Shown piece by piece: positions 23,080 to 31,900 of a DNA stretch of 64,000 nucleotides. The stretch lies in the NCBI GenBank assembly GCA_002337045.1, contig DDFF01000008.1, forward strand, positions 496,001-560,000. Reading direction: 5' to 3'. The notes beneath the pieces were generated by a model. It worked only from the letters and a program-made list of their open reading frames with translations. It ran no database searches and was not told the origin of the DNA. Position 1 is the stretch's first letter; every line of letters begins with the position of its first letter. Origin of the DNA: Bacteroidetes bacterium UBA1935 (GTDB taxonomy: Bacteria; Bacteroidota; Bacteroidia; Chitinophagales; Chitinophagaceae). The position numbers and the translations under genes are program-made.

Positions 23080-23616
23080 ATGGCTGATAAGCGTTCCGAG
23101 CTACAAGGGCAGCTTATCAGCAACCTGCCGATGATCCTACTCGCTGGCGGTACCCTCTACCTCGCGTCTAAAATATTGAAAGGTGCAGGACAGACTGCTG
23201 ATGAGATTGCGCAGGCATTGCAACTGAAGAAATCAGATGAGCAGGTCAAAAGTGAAAAGCAATCACAGAAAGCGATAGAACGATACGTGAATGAAATGCC
23301 TAAGAAGCAAAAGCCGACGCGCCCTGATGGGTTCTGGGCGCAACTGGCAGAACGTATTTATCGGGACACCCAATTCAGTGCAGTAGGTGACGCCCATGAT
23401 GACGCCAGGTATTGCATGACCTATGTGGGTAATGACGCAGACTTTGCACTGCTCTATAAATACTATGGCAGAAGACAAGAAACTTGGCTCGGTATTTTTC
23501 CTGACGGAGGACTAAAGGATTTGACACAGGCGATTTCCTCTAACCTCAATAAGGCTCAAAAGGAATCTATCAATAAGAATTATGCCCGTAAGGGTATTGC
23601 GATCAGGTTTGTTTAA
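23080..23616 (+). CDS. Membrane-anchored protein of the structural operon
   Basis: A 178-residue protein with one N-terminal membrane segment (about residues 14-32, NLPMILLAGGTLYLASKIL), a charged helical linker (ALQLKKSDEQVKSEKQSQKA) and a globular C-terminal part with FWAQLAERIYRDTQFSAVG and aromatic-rich YKYYGRRQETWLGIF. Not recognised. The next gene begins within its last 35 bases. A single N-terminal anchor with a soluble domain is the recurring plan of this operon. Confidence 0.55.
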   Translation: MADKRSELQGQLISNLPMILLAGGTLYLASKILKGAGQTADEIAQALQLKKSDEQVKSEKQSQKAIERYVNEMPKKQKPTRPDGFWAQLAERIYRDTQFSAVGDAHDDARYCMTYVGNDADFALLYKYYGRRQETWLGIFPDGGLKDLTQAISSNLNKAQKESINKNYARKGIAIRFV

Positions 23617-24250
23617 AACAAAGGCAGTGGACACATTGGAAGAACAAAAGCAGACAGGGAAGGGTGAACATACGGTGCGTTATATTATCTATGCCGCCGC
23701 CGCATATTTTGGTTTACAGTATTTACTGAAGCCAAAACGTGCTACGGCAGCTATTGTAACGCTGCAACCGGCTAAGGAAATAGTCGTTGATAATGACAGT
23801 GCCGTTGTAATGCCCAAACAACCTGTATCCAATTCAAACAATACCGAATCTTTTCCGCTTCGTAAAGGTATGAGAGGAGAACGCATACAGGCATTGCAGC
23901 AGAAATTAGGCGTTACGGCAGATGGTGTATTTGGTAGTGAAACACAGTCAGCACTTTTTAGGCAGTTTGGTATCACAAGCGTCACCGCTTCACAATACCC
24001 ATCTATTATGCTATCTAAGCTGAAGACGCTACAACCCACTAATACATCGCCGGTACTGAAGAGAGGGAGTCGAGGTGCAGATGTATACCGATTACAAAAA
24101 TGGCTGGGCTTTAAAGATAAAGCATCAGCGAAGCAAGGGGAGCGGATAGCAGACAGTGATTTCGGGCAACAAACAGAAAACGCGCTCTACAGTAAAACAG
24201 GACAACGAAGTATCAGCATTGCGATGCTGCATCAATACACTAAAAAATGA
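23582..24250 (+). CDS. Membrane-anchored protein with two peptidoglycan-binding domains
   Basis: A 222-residue protein. It has an N-terminal membrane segment (about residues 33-49), a linker, then two PG_binding_1-like domains: residues 91-130 (FPLRKGMRGERIQALQQKLG, DGVFGSETQSAL) and 158-203 (LKRGSRGADVYRLQKWLG, DFGQQTENAL). These domains bind cell-wall peptides and are common in lytic enzymes and in virion-associated lysis factors. No catalytic domain is attached. It overlaps the previous gene by 35 bases. With a second such protein and two transglycosylase-like proteins further on, it probably acts in getting through the wall on entry or exit. Confidence 0.8.
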   Translation: MPVRVLRSGLFKTKAVDTLEEQKQTGKGEHTVRYIIYAAAAYFGLQYLLKPKRATAAIVTLQPAKEIVVDNDSAVVMPKQPVSNSNNTESFPLRKGMRGERIQALQQKLGVTADGVFGSETQSALFRQFGITSVTASQYPSIMLSKLKTLQPTNTSPVLKRGSRGADVYRLQKWLGFKDKASAKQGERIADSDFGQQTENALYSKTGQRSISIAMLHQYTKK

Positions 24251-24320
24251 TGCTAAGTATCAGCTATACAGATACGTACCTATAGCAGACAATAGAAAAC
24301 ATACCCGCAGCATTCAGACA

Positions 24321-24713
24321 ATGGCAGTTTTTTCACTCCGGTCGCAACGTACCGGGCAATACAAAGATTTCAGTTTACTGGAGATACTCAAATTATTGGG
24401 TGATCCTGTGAATGATGAAATATGGCTGGAGGACGGAGAAGATGTTTTTAATCTCTCCAGCTTCAGGGACAATAATGGAAATGGAGGTGGCGGTAGCAGC
24501 ACACCACTTAATTGGCATACAGAAACATTTTTTCAGGCACAGGGACAAACAGTATTCACCCTGCAACGCATACCTGCACCGCCGGTGCTGATGGTGATGC
24601 TCAATGGTGTGGAGCTGCGTCGCGGTGCAGATTATCATATAGATGGCAACAGGGTGCAATTACCCTTTTCGCTCAATTCGCAGGACAGCCTGCTGTGTAT
24701 CTATACTTACTAA
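24321..24713 (+). CDS. Small spike-like protein
   Basis: A 130-residue protein from ATG 24321 (the frame is open from 24156, inside the previous gene, but this ATG fits the gap better). After an N-terminal helical part and a Gly-rich hinge (NNGNGGGGSSTP) comes a C-terminal module VLMVMLNGVELRRGADYHID followed by a short strand pair to CIYTY. The same module (hydrophobic strand, NG, basic pair, DY, then paired strands) ends the next protein; repeats like this are typical of phage fibre and receptor-binding proteins. It is probably a surface spike component. Confidence 0.6.
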   Translation: MAVFSLRSQRTGQYKDFSLLEILKLLGDPVNDEIWLEDGEDVFNLSSFRDNNGNGGGGSSTPLNWHTETFFQAQGQTVFTLQRIPAPPVLMVMLNGVELRRGADYHIDGNRVQLPFSLNSQDSLLCIYTY

Positions 24714-24757
24714 GTGACCGGTCAAATTATCATAACAATTAAAAACAAGTTTTAGAA

Positions 24758-25612
24758 ATGCAAGAAACAAGAATCAGGTTAGACAAACAGTTACAGAAAG
24801 CGCCGGGCTATAAATACGTTCCGCTTTCAGATGGCAATGGTGAATTACAGTTTTCGGCAATAGATGCCCTGATTAAATCCGGTGAAACAGTTACGCACCT
24901 CGACTCCGTTGAATTAGTGAACGGTAATATCGTTATCAAGTATACCGCCGAAGATGGCAACCAGCAGGTGGTATCTACACCATTGAACTTCAGCGAGACG
25001 GATATACATGTAGCGGATGCTAGGCTGGAGAACCCAAGTGCGGGTATATACCGTTTAAAGATCACCGAATCCAATGGTACGGTGCATACGGTTGATCTGA
25101 CCTCACTATTGGCAGTTGTTACGCAGAATACGGAATATATCACCCTGTCTGGGAATGGTACACCGGAGAGTCCTTTGAACGCAACGCTTTCGCAGGCATT
25201 CCTGAATACACTGCCACGCGTATTGGACAATCTCGAAGATGTTACCGTCACACAGTTATTGCTTGACAATGAATTGGCTAAAGGTGGCAGTACGGTACTA
25301 GCGTGGGATCATACGGACCTGCAATGGAAACCTAAAGCGGCCACTACACTCGGTCATACCAATGACCTCACGGAAATATTCCGTGACCTGGTAGAAGGTA
25401 ACAATGTGAACCTGAGCTATTCCATCTCACAGATTGATACCAGCAGTATTAAAGTATACCGCAACGGTTTACGCATGGAGCCGACCATCGATTATCGCTT
25501 CAATGATCCGAGCCTGCCAAATGGTATTATACTCAATAGTGGATTTACAGGTAACTATCCTGAGAAAATAATCGTGGACTACCGCCTGAAGCCGGGCGTT
25601 CCGCAAAGCTAA
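24758..25612 (+). CDS. Spike or fibre-like receptor-binding candidate
   Basis: A 284-residue beta-rich protein. The N-terminal third has the pattern THLDSVELVNGNIVIKYTAE ... LKITESNGTVHTVDLTSLL that I associate with Bacteroidota phage fibre/baseplate proteins. The middle is a low-complexity linker, and the C-terminus carries the module IKVYRNGLRMEPTIDYRFND ... IIVDYR, shared with the preceding protein. It has no signal peptide. A strong terminator follows, so the first structural transcript may end here. It is the best candidate for a host-recognition protein of the virion. Confidence 0.65.
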   Translation: MQETRIRLDKQLQKAPGYKYVPLSDGNGELQFSAIDALIKSGETVTHLDSVELVNGNIVIKYTAEDGNQQVVSTPLNFSETDIHVADARLENPSAGIYRLKITESNGTVHTVDLTSLLAVVTQNTEYITLSGNGTPESPLNATLSQAFLNTLPRVLDNLEDVTVTQLLLDNELAKGGSTVLAWDHTDLQWKPKAATTLGHTNDLTEIFRDLVEGNNVNLSYSISQIDTSSIKVYRNGLRMEPTIDYRFNDPSLPNGIILNSGFTGNYPEKIIVDYRLKPGVPQS

Positions 25613-25618
25613 TATTCT

Positions 25619-25660
25619 TACAAGCCGGGAATGGCAAGTCCTTCCCGGCTTGTTTTGTTT
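25619..25660 (+). terminator. Internal terminator after the spike-like genes
   Basis: ACAAGCCGGGAA pairs with TTCCCGGCTTGT around a 10-base loop and is followed by TTTGTTT. It splits the block between the spike genes and the lysis-like genes. Confidence 0.85.
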
Positions 25661-25671
25661 AAACAGATACG

Positions 25672-26067
25672 ATGATACCTCATACAGATTTTATTCGCAG
25701 GCTCACGGCAGCTACTCCTAAGAAGTATGTATGGAGATGGTTATTCCATACGGTATTGTACGGTTGCTGCATTCTTATCAATGAACATTATGAGCTCATT
25801 GAGGCGATGGGTTTTTCTCCCTATATGCAGGCAGCAATACGTGTGGCAGGTACCGTGATCTATATGTTCTTAACAACCTACTCTTTTCAAAAAATCAATG
25901 ATGACACTACTAAAAATATTCAAGTCGCCGATAGTATGGCTATTGGTGATAATCGCAGCATTGCTGCTGATGATACGCCAGTTAAGGAAGATGCACAAGG
26001 AGATAACAAGGCTGGGCAGCAATCAGCAAGTCTTACTACAGACCCAGCAACAAATACTGCTTGCTAA
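25672..26067 (+). CDS. Small membrane protein, possible holin
   Basis: A 131-residue protein with a basic N-terminus, two hydrophobic segments (about residues 23-40 and 54-72) and a polar, acidic tail. The tail from residue 76 on lies over the start of the next gene in another frame. Two-span small membrane proteins next to cell-wall enzymes are often holins, but there is no family match. Its position, first gene after the terminator and before peptidoglycan-active proteins, supports a lysis role. The overlapped tail is low in complexity and may be dictated by the other frame. Confidence 0.55.
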   Translation: MIPHTDFIRRLTAATPKKYVWRWLFHTVLYGCCILINEHYELIEAMGFSPYMQAAIRVAGTVIYMFLTTYSFQKINDDTTKNIQVADSMAIGDNRSIAADDTPVKEDAQGDNKAGQQSASLTTDPATNTAC

Positions 26068-26548
26068 CGGACGCATCGCTTCGCAAACAGGCGTATTGCA
26101 ACTCAGGCAACAAGAGTTGTTACGTATGTTCCCGCAGCTTTATGGGGAGCTGAAGACAATGGGCATTAAGCCACGTTCTGCGCATACAGTCAGTACGACA
26201 ACATTCGGCTTGCATCAATCACTTACATCTACGCTTAGGGATAGCATTGTTTTTGTTCCCAAACAAATAGGAACAATAGGTTTTCATTATTTGAAGACAA
26301 CAGGTGACAGCCTGCGTTTTCGTGTGTTTAGCTACCACGATAGTTATTATGACGTCTCAGGCTATGCTTTGCTGGACAAACAGTTCTTGCATATCAGTAC
26401 GCGCGATACGATGACACAAGTTGTTTTCTATAAACGCAAGCACCCCTGGTTATGGATTTTCAGCAGGAAGGAATTAATGCAAAGGGTGTATTTCAAAAAT
26501 CCTAACGCAGCTATTTATTATTCACGGATTATTCAATTGCAGCGATGA
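25898..26548 (+). CDS. Membrane-anchored coiled-coil protein, spanin-like layout
   Basis: A 216-residue protein: an N-terminal membrane span (about residues 11-27, IVWLLVIIAALLLMIRQL), a coiled coil (about 28-75), then a globular, aromatic-rich domain of about 120 residues. It starts inside the preceding membrane-protein gene and overlaps it by 170 bases in another frame. Inner-membrane span plus coiled coil is the plan of phage inner-membrane spanins (Rz type), and small proteins of this layout are frequent in Bacteroidota phages. The globular domain is unusual for a spanin, so the role is uncertain. Its stop overlaps the next gene by four bases. Confidence 0.6.
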   Translation: MMTLLKIFKSPIVWLLVIIAALLLMIRQLRKMHKEITRLGSNQQVLLQTQQQILLANGRIASQTGVLQLRQQELLRMFPQLYGELKTMGIKPRSAHTVSTTTFGLHQSLTSTLRDSIVFVPKQIGTIGFHYLKTTGDSLRFRVFSYHDSYYDVSGYALLDKQFLHISTRDTMTQVVFYKRKHPWLWIFSRKELMQRVYFKNPNAAIYYSRIIQLQR

Positions 26549-27528
26549 AAGAACCAACTAAAAAAAATCTATTGTTGCCATTGGGCATCGGGGCAGGTGT
26601 CTTGTTACTGCTGGCAGGATTGAACAAGAAGGCTTCGGCTGCAACAAGCACGACAGCACTACCACCTTTAAATACTACAGGTGATGATGCCAAAGCACCA
26701 CCTGTAGAAATCGTTGCACCCGGACAGATCAACCCGAATCCTGCACCGTCATATACGCCACCAATACAACCTATAGCAGAAACGAGTGATGAGGGTGCTG
26801 ATGAAAGGCAGATTGACGATACAGCAGATGAACAAAGCGCAGTATCGCAGGATGATGGACAAGACTTTAGTGAGGAGGAGGCAGGCGGTTATGACAGCGG
26901 TAGTGAAATTGATAGCACAGGTTATACGAGACAGAATAGTAGTATGCTTCCTGTTGCACGCAAGCAAACTAAGCCGGTGATGCGAACGCAGCAACCATTT
27001 TTGCCGGGCGGCAAGCCATCGATGCGAACACAGGGTGCAATGGTGAATCAATCCACTGCTTACCGTCCGGGAGCTTACAACCCAAAGCAAGCACGTTTTG
27101 ATAATCGAATGAGTCAGCCGGTGAACTATCGTCCCGGAGCCACGCATCAACCCCTTACCCCACCGCAAGCGCCGATGCCTGTTGCGGTGAAAACTAATGC
27201 TGTAAAAGCAACCCCGAACGGGAATGGCAAAATATTTCCGCTGCGTATGGGAATGACCAACTCCTATGTAAAGGAAGTGCAGCGGCGTATTGGTGTTCCT
27301 GCGACCGGGTATTTCGGGACAATGACTTTGACGGCTTTACGAAACAGATTCAACGTGTCTGAAGTATCAGAAACATTGTATAAACAAATCATTACCGGAA
27401 AAGCAGTTGTAGTTCGGAGGCCGGTTGTCAAGCAAGCACCGCAAAGAAAGACGATACCCAAAGGTAAACCAACACGTAAGACAGCAGCCGCTAAACCTTT
27501 GAACAGATATAAACCCAAGAGCAGTTAA
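26545..27528 (+). CDS. Membrane-anchored peptidoglycan-binding protein with disordered linker
   Basis: A 327-residue protein with an N-terminal membrane segment (about residues 8-26, LLLPLGIGAGVLLLLAGL), a long acidic and Pro/Gln-rich linker (about 40-225), one PG_binding_1-like domain (about 229-275, FPLRMGMTNSYVKEVQRRIG then GYFGTMTLTALRNRF), and a basic tail (PQRKTIPKGKPTRKTAAAKP). The domain begins with the same FPLR-x-GM pattern as in the 23.6-kb protein, so the two are probably related. It sits directly upstream of two transglycosylase-like genes. The long linker could span the periplasm from membrane to wall. Confidence 0.75.
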   Translation: MKEPTKKNLLLPLGIGAGVLLLLAGLNKKASAATSTTALPPLNTTGDDAKAPPVEIVAPGQINPNPAPSYTPPIQPIAETSDEGADERQIDDTADEQSAVSQDDGQDFSEEEAGGYDSGSEIDSTGYTRQNSSMLPVARKQTKPVMRTQQPFLPGGKPSMRTQGAMVNQSTAYRPGAYNPKQARFDNRMSQPVNYRPGATHQPLTPPQAPMPVAVKTNAVKATPNGNGKIFPLRMGMTNSYVKEVQRRIGVPATGYFGTMTLTALRNRFNVSEVSETLYKQIITGKAVVVRRPVVKQAPQRKTIPKGKPTRKTAAAKPLNRYKPKSS

Positions 27529-27543
27529 AACAATACCTTAAAA

Positions 27544-28263
27544 ATGTTTTTAAGAATACAGACTTTCCCTTCTATCAATGCAGCCAATCCTTTTTCAAGG
27601 GACGCGATGTTTCAGTTTTTTGACCGTATCAAAATGAACTGGCTGCCCTATTTCAAACAGGCAGCAGGCGTAACAGGTTTACCTGTTACATTACTGGTAG
27701 CTAAGGCAGCAGTCGAAAGCGGGGGCAACCAGAAAACCTCCAACACTGCACATGTAGGCTTAATGCAGATAGGCAAGACTACAATCGTGGCCTGCCTGGA
27801 TTATCTCGACGGCAAAATGTATTCAGACGGTAAACGTTGGGCTGCGCCACAGCAAGTGGTAGTACGGGCTACTCCGATTATCCGCAAGTTTTTTAAAGGT
27901 TATGGCAAAGGCGAAACCATACATGCAGATGCTGCGTTTGCACTCGCGGCATCCGACACACAAGAAGGTGCGGAGTTTAATGTGCTGATGGGGTCGCTGT
28001 ATTTACATTACTTATGCCAGCACCCCAAGTTTATTGATGGTAATGTCCTGCGGCTGGATAAAGTCATGAGTGCTTATAACACGGGTCCGAATTATAGTTT
28101 TTATAAAACACCCATTGCAGATACCACCGGCTTAGTACATGTCATTCGTTCCTCGCAATTATCAGCAGGTAAGAAAGACGAGACCAGCAGGCATATCCTA
28201 AAATTCTGCGGACAGGGAGGTGCATTTGATCTCCTGTTCAATCGACAGTATTCCTTGTCCTAA
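27544..28263 (+). CDS. Lytic transglycosylase-like protein 1
   Basis: A 239-residue SLT-type (lysozyme-fold) enzyme that would cleave the glycan strands of peptidoglycan. The catalytic Glu is E58 in AKAAVESGGNQ, followed by the characteristic VGLMQIG and later DAAFALAASD and SAYNTGPNY, the family's Ala/Tyr-Asn motif. No signal peptide is visible, so export would need a holin, or the protein is carried in the virion. It lies 16 bases after the peptidoglycan-binding protein gene. Confidence 0.82.
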   Translation: MFLRIQTFPSINAANPFSRDAMFQFFDRIKMNWLPYFKQAAGVTGLPVTLLVAKAAVESGGNQKTSNTAHVGLMQIGKTTIVACLDYLDGKMYSDGKRWAAPQQVVVRATPIIRKFFKGYGKGETIHADAAFALAASDTQEGAEFNVLMGSLYLHYLCQHPKFIDGNVLRLDKVMSAYNTGPNYSFYKTPIADTTGLVHVIRSSQLSAGKKDETSRHILKFCGQGGAFDLLFNRQYSLS

Positions 28264-28296
28264 ACAACCATTATCAGATATATCATTTCGTATTCA

Positions 28297-28959
28297 ATGA
28301 AACTCATTCATATAGACCACCCCAATATTCCTTTGTCCATACGTGAGGCGTTTGCACAAAAAGTAACAGCTATTGCTGCATGGCTGGGTATAGACCCGAA
28401 CTGGCTGATGCAGGTGATGTATGCCGAAAGCCGCTTAAATGCCAAAGCACAGAATATTAAAAACAAAAGACTGATAGCGGCAGGCATATTGCAATGGACA
28501 AAAGCCTCCGGTTTTCCCGGTGCGCCGCAAAGCGTACTGAAGTATAATCACCTGCAACAGTTAGATGAAGTCAAAAAGTATTTCGCGCCATACAGGGGAA
28601 AGATGCACAGCTATTTTGATGTATACCTGGTTACCTTCTTTCCTGCGGCAGTGGGGCAAAGTGACCATTACGTGTTTGCAACTAGTAAGCTACCCGCATC
28701 GCTGATTGCCAGTCAGAATCCTGCAATAGATACCGTAAAAGACGGAAAAATAACGATGGCAGAGTTTAGACAGTATGTATGGAACAGCACACCCGATGCA
28801 GTAAGGGATATGGTATTTGCAGCAGCACAGATAACACAAGCGGCTAAAAAGAAGGCGGATAGTGTTGTAAAAGTCATTAATGACAACACCGATACGATTG
28901 GGGGAGCCGTTGCAGGTATCGGAACTATTGTAGCTTTTTTTTTCTCATTCGCCATATAG
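28297..28959 (+). CDS. Lytic transglycosylase-like protein 2 with C-terminal membrane anchor
   Basis: A 220-residue protein. The N-terminal 150 residues are lysozyme-like: LMQVMYAESRLNAKAQN puts the presumed catalytic Glu at E44, followed by AAGILQWTKAS (the place of the GLMQ motif) and a long segment YFDVYLVTFFPAAVGQ, typical of phage transglycosylases. The end carries a hydrophobic tail anchor (about residues 200-218, AGIGTIVAFFFSFAI). A second wall enzyme with a membrane anchor beside a soluble one suggests different tasks, for example entry versus release. The gene ends 32 bases before the giant gene. Confidence 0.75.
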   Translation: MKLIHIDHPNIPLSIREAFAQKVTAIAAWLGIDPNWLMQVMYAESRLNAKAQNIKNKRLIAAGILQWTKASGFPGAPQSVLKYNHLQQLDEVKKYFAPYRGKMHSYFDVYLVTFFPAAVGQSDHYVFATSKLPASLIASQNPAIDTVKDGKITMAEFRQYVWNSTPDAVRDMVFAAAQITQAAKKKADSVVKVINDNTDTIGGAVAGIGTIVAFFFSFAI

Positions 28960-28991
28960 GGCAGGAACAATCAAAATGACAGCTTGATAGG

Positions 28992-31900
28992 ATGAAGATG
29001 ACGACGAAACAAAGAGCTTATGTGCAGTCAGTAGAAAACGATTTGCGAACTCGTACGAAGCAAACAAAGCGCAGTCTTGAATCACGAGCTGCAGCCATGG
29101 GTATTGGTGATCAAAATGAAGTAAAGGAATTAACGGAACTGGCGATTGTAAATACTGCACGAAACATTGCGCTACAAAAAGACAGTACAACGGAGGAAAA
29201 GTTCGGGCAGATGGTGCAACTCTATAAGGCACAAGTCAATCTGTCTCACCGCACCTCACAAAGCATATTACTACAACAATACAGTACCCCTGCACCCATT
29301 GGTTATCTGATGGGTGTTTTCTGTGGTATAGATAAACTGCACTTGAAAGGTGGTTATGCGTTTGAACCTTCGGCGGGGAATGGTCTTTTAACGGTCGCTG
29401 CAATGCCTGAACGAGTGTATGTAAATGAAGTTGATGAACTGCGAGGTACCAACCTACGGCAGCAAGGTTTTGCCAATGTCTGGAGCCGTGATGGCAGTCA
29501 GCCATTCTTTGATGTGCAACAAAGATTTATGGCAGTACTTACCAATCCGCCTTTCGGTAAACTGGATAAGGCAGTAGTGATAAATGGTTACCCTATTGCG
29601 ATACTGGAACACCTGATGGCTATCTATGCGCTGGATACGATGGCAATGGATGGTAAGGCTGCTATCATTATTGGCGGGCATACGACATGGGATAGTAAAG
29701 GACGTATACAGGCGGGCAAGAACCGCATCTTCTTTAACTATCTCTACCACCACTACCATGTAGCAGATGTAATCCTGCTGGACGGTAAGCAGTTGTATGC
29801 ACGTCAGGGAACAGCATTTAATACAAGGCTGATATTAATTGCAGGCAGAAAGCACGAACCTGTGGGAGCTGCACCTGTTTGTAATCCTGCCATCGACCAA
29901 GTCGTACACAGTTTTGACGAATTATTCCAACGTGTAATGACAGCTATGCAGTGGAAAAAATCCGACGATGCACGACCACAAGCAACAATACAGCAACACA
30001 ATATTAATTCAAACCAAGATATGAGTACGGAAGCAAGAAGATTATTACAAGCCTTGCGTGGCAAATCGCTGGATGGCATGGAGGAAGCGGATAGCAGGTA
30101 CGCTATGACATACACCGAACAATACCTGCCATTGCAGGAATTGTATAATGACGCATTGATATTTCTACGAACTGAAAACTATTATGAGGTCTACGGAAAA
30201 GATGCAGGTTTTTTGAAGCATTTGTTGCCAGGTATCAGTAAAACAACATTCCTCTGCGATGGTGTGTATATTGAATATACCGCATTGGACGAGGCAGCAA
30301 TGACAAGACTTATCCAAATGCTACAAAAAATGGGTATTCGTTTCATCCTTACAGATGATGCGGCCAATTCAAATCCAGTAACACGCGCAAATAAAGATAT
30401 GCCTGATAAGCAGCTTTGGGAAATCCCACTAGAAAAATTTTTGGCATCGGAAGAGCAGGCTTATAATGAGCAATCAGCTAATGGTATTGCCTATGAGCTC
30501 CCATATAAGACAGAATATGTTATTATGTTCAACACTTTTTTAGGTGCGAACGTGTACGATGCCTACCCGGATAATCCATATACTGATAGCGGAAGAAAGG
30601 AATTGTCACGGCGTGCATTCAGGCAGCAATGCCTGAAAATCATCCACAACTATAATGTCAGGCTGGCGATGACGATGGATATTATCGTAAGCGATGAAGT
30701 ACTGGTGGATTATCCCCGTATGAAACTAAGTCAGGATGCGAGACTTACCTACCTGAAAACGATTGTTCATGCAGGCAATCAGTTGAATGGTATCAGGCGA
30801 AAACTACAGTGTTTACAAAAAGATGCCCTGCTGCAATTATCAAAAGAACTAAAGCCTTTGTTTCAAACAAAACATAAGAGATCCCTGCAAGGCAGCGAAG
30901 ATGATGACCTGGTCGATCATGATGCTTTGTATGAACAATACAAGCAGTACAAACAAAATAAGGCTGATGCGCTCTACCTGCTTGAAACCCCTGAAACCTT
31001 TGTTGCTTTTAATGAAGATGCGGAGGCATTAGCCAAGACCTGTAATATCGGCATCATCAAAATGTCAGAAGGTGGTGTGTTCAAATATTTTATTACCGGT
31101 TCGTCCAAATCATTATTGTTCTTACGTATACAGCAATTACAGGATGCGGGTTATAAGCCTGTGCTGATAGAAGATACCCGCTATCATACCCATGATTTAC
31201 AAGAGCGTGTCGATCAGGAATTGAATAAAATACTACGCCTGATAGATCAGCAAAAGCCAAAGCATGAGGGGGATTTGGGAGCCCCCTATCAGCCCTCATC
31301 GAATGCATGTATCGTACTGGACACACAAGTGCCGGACAGTATGGCTTTTGAAACGCAGGAAGCATTGGCAGCTATCAAAGAAGCTGTGGGTGGTGATACG
31401 GATAATTTCGTGCGCGACCGTTTGGGTTACCCAACTAAAACGGCTCTATGTAAAGCCCTGTCAGCAGAACAGACTGATGCGGTGATGATGGGGATATACA
31501 ATATCGAAGCAAGGGGACAAGGCATGATTATCGGTGACCAGACAGGTATCGGTAAAGGGCGTGTGGCTGCAGCCATGTTACGCTATGCACACCACCAGGG
31601 ACTAAAGCCGATATTTTTAACGGAGAAAGCGAACCTGTTCTCGGATTTATACCGTGACCTGTATGCAATCGGCTCCGGGCATCTGCGTCCCTTTATTGTC
31701 AATGGCAGGGAAAGTAAGACCGATATCAAAGACGAAGACGGTAATATCATCTACCAGGCATTACCCTATGCAGAGCAAACGGCTGCATTCAAAGCGGAAA
31801 AGCTACCGGCAGGATTTGATTTTGCGATAGGTACATATAGTCAATTTAACAGCCCTGAAAAGAAGCCCGAAAAGCCTGCTTTTCTAAGTGCGATCGCAAG

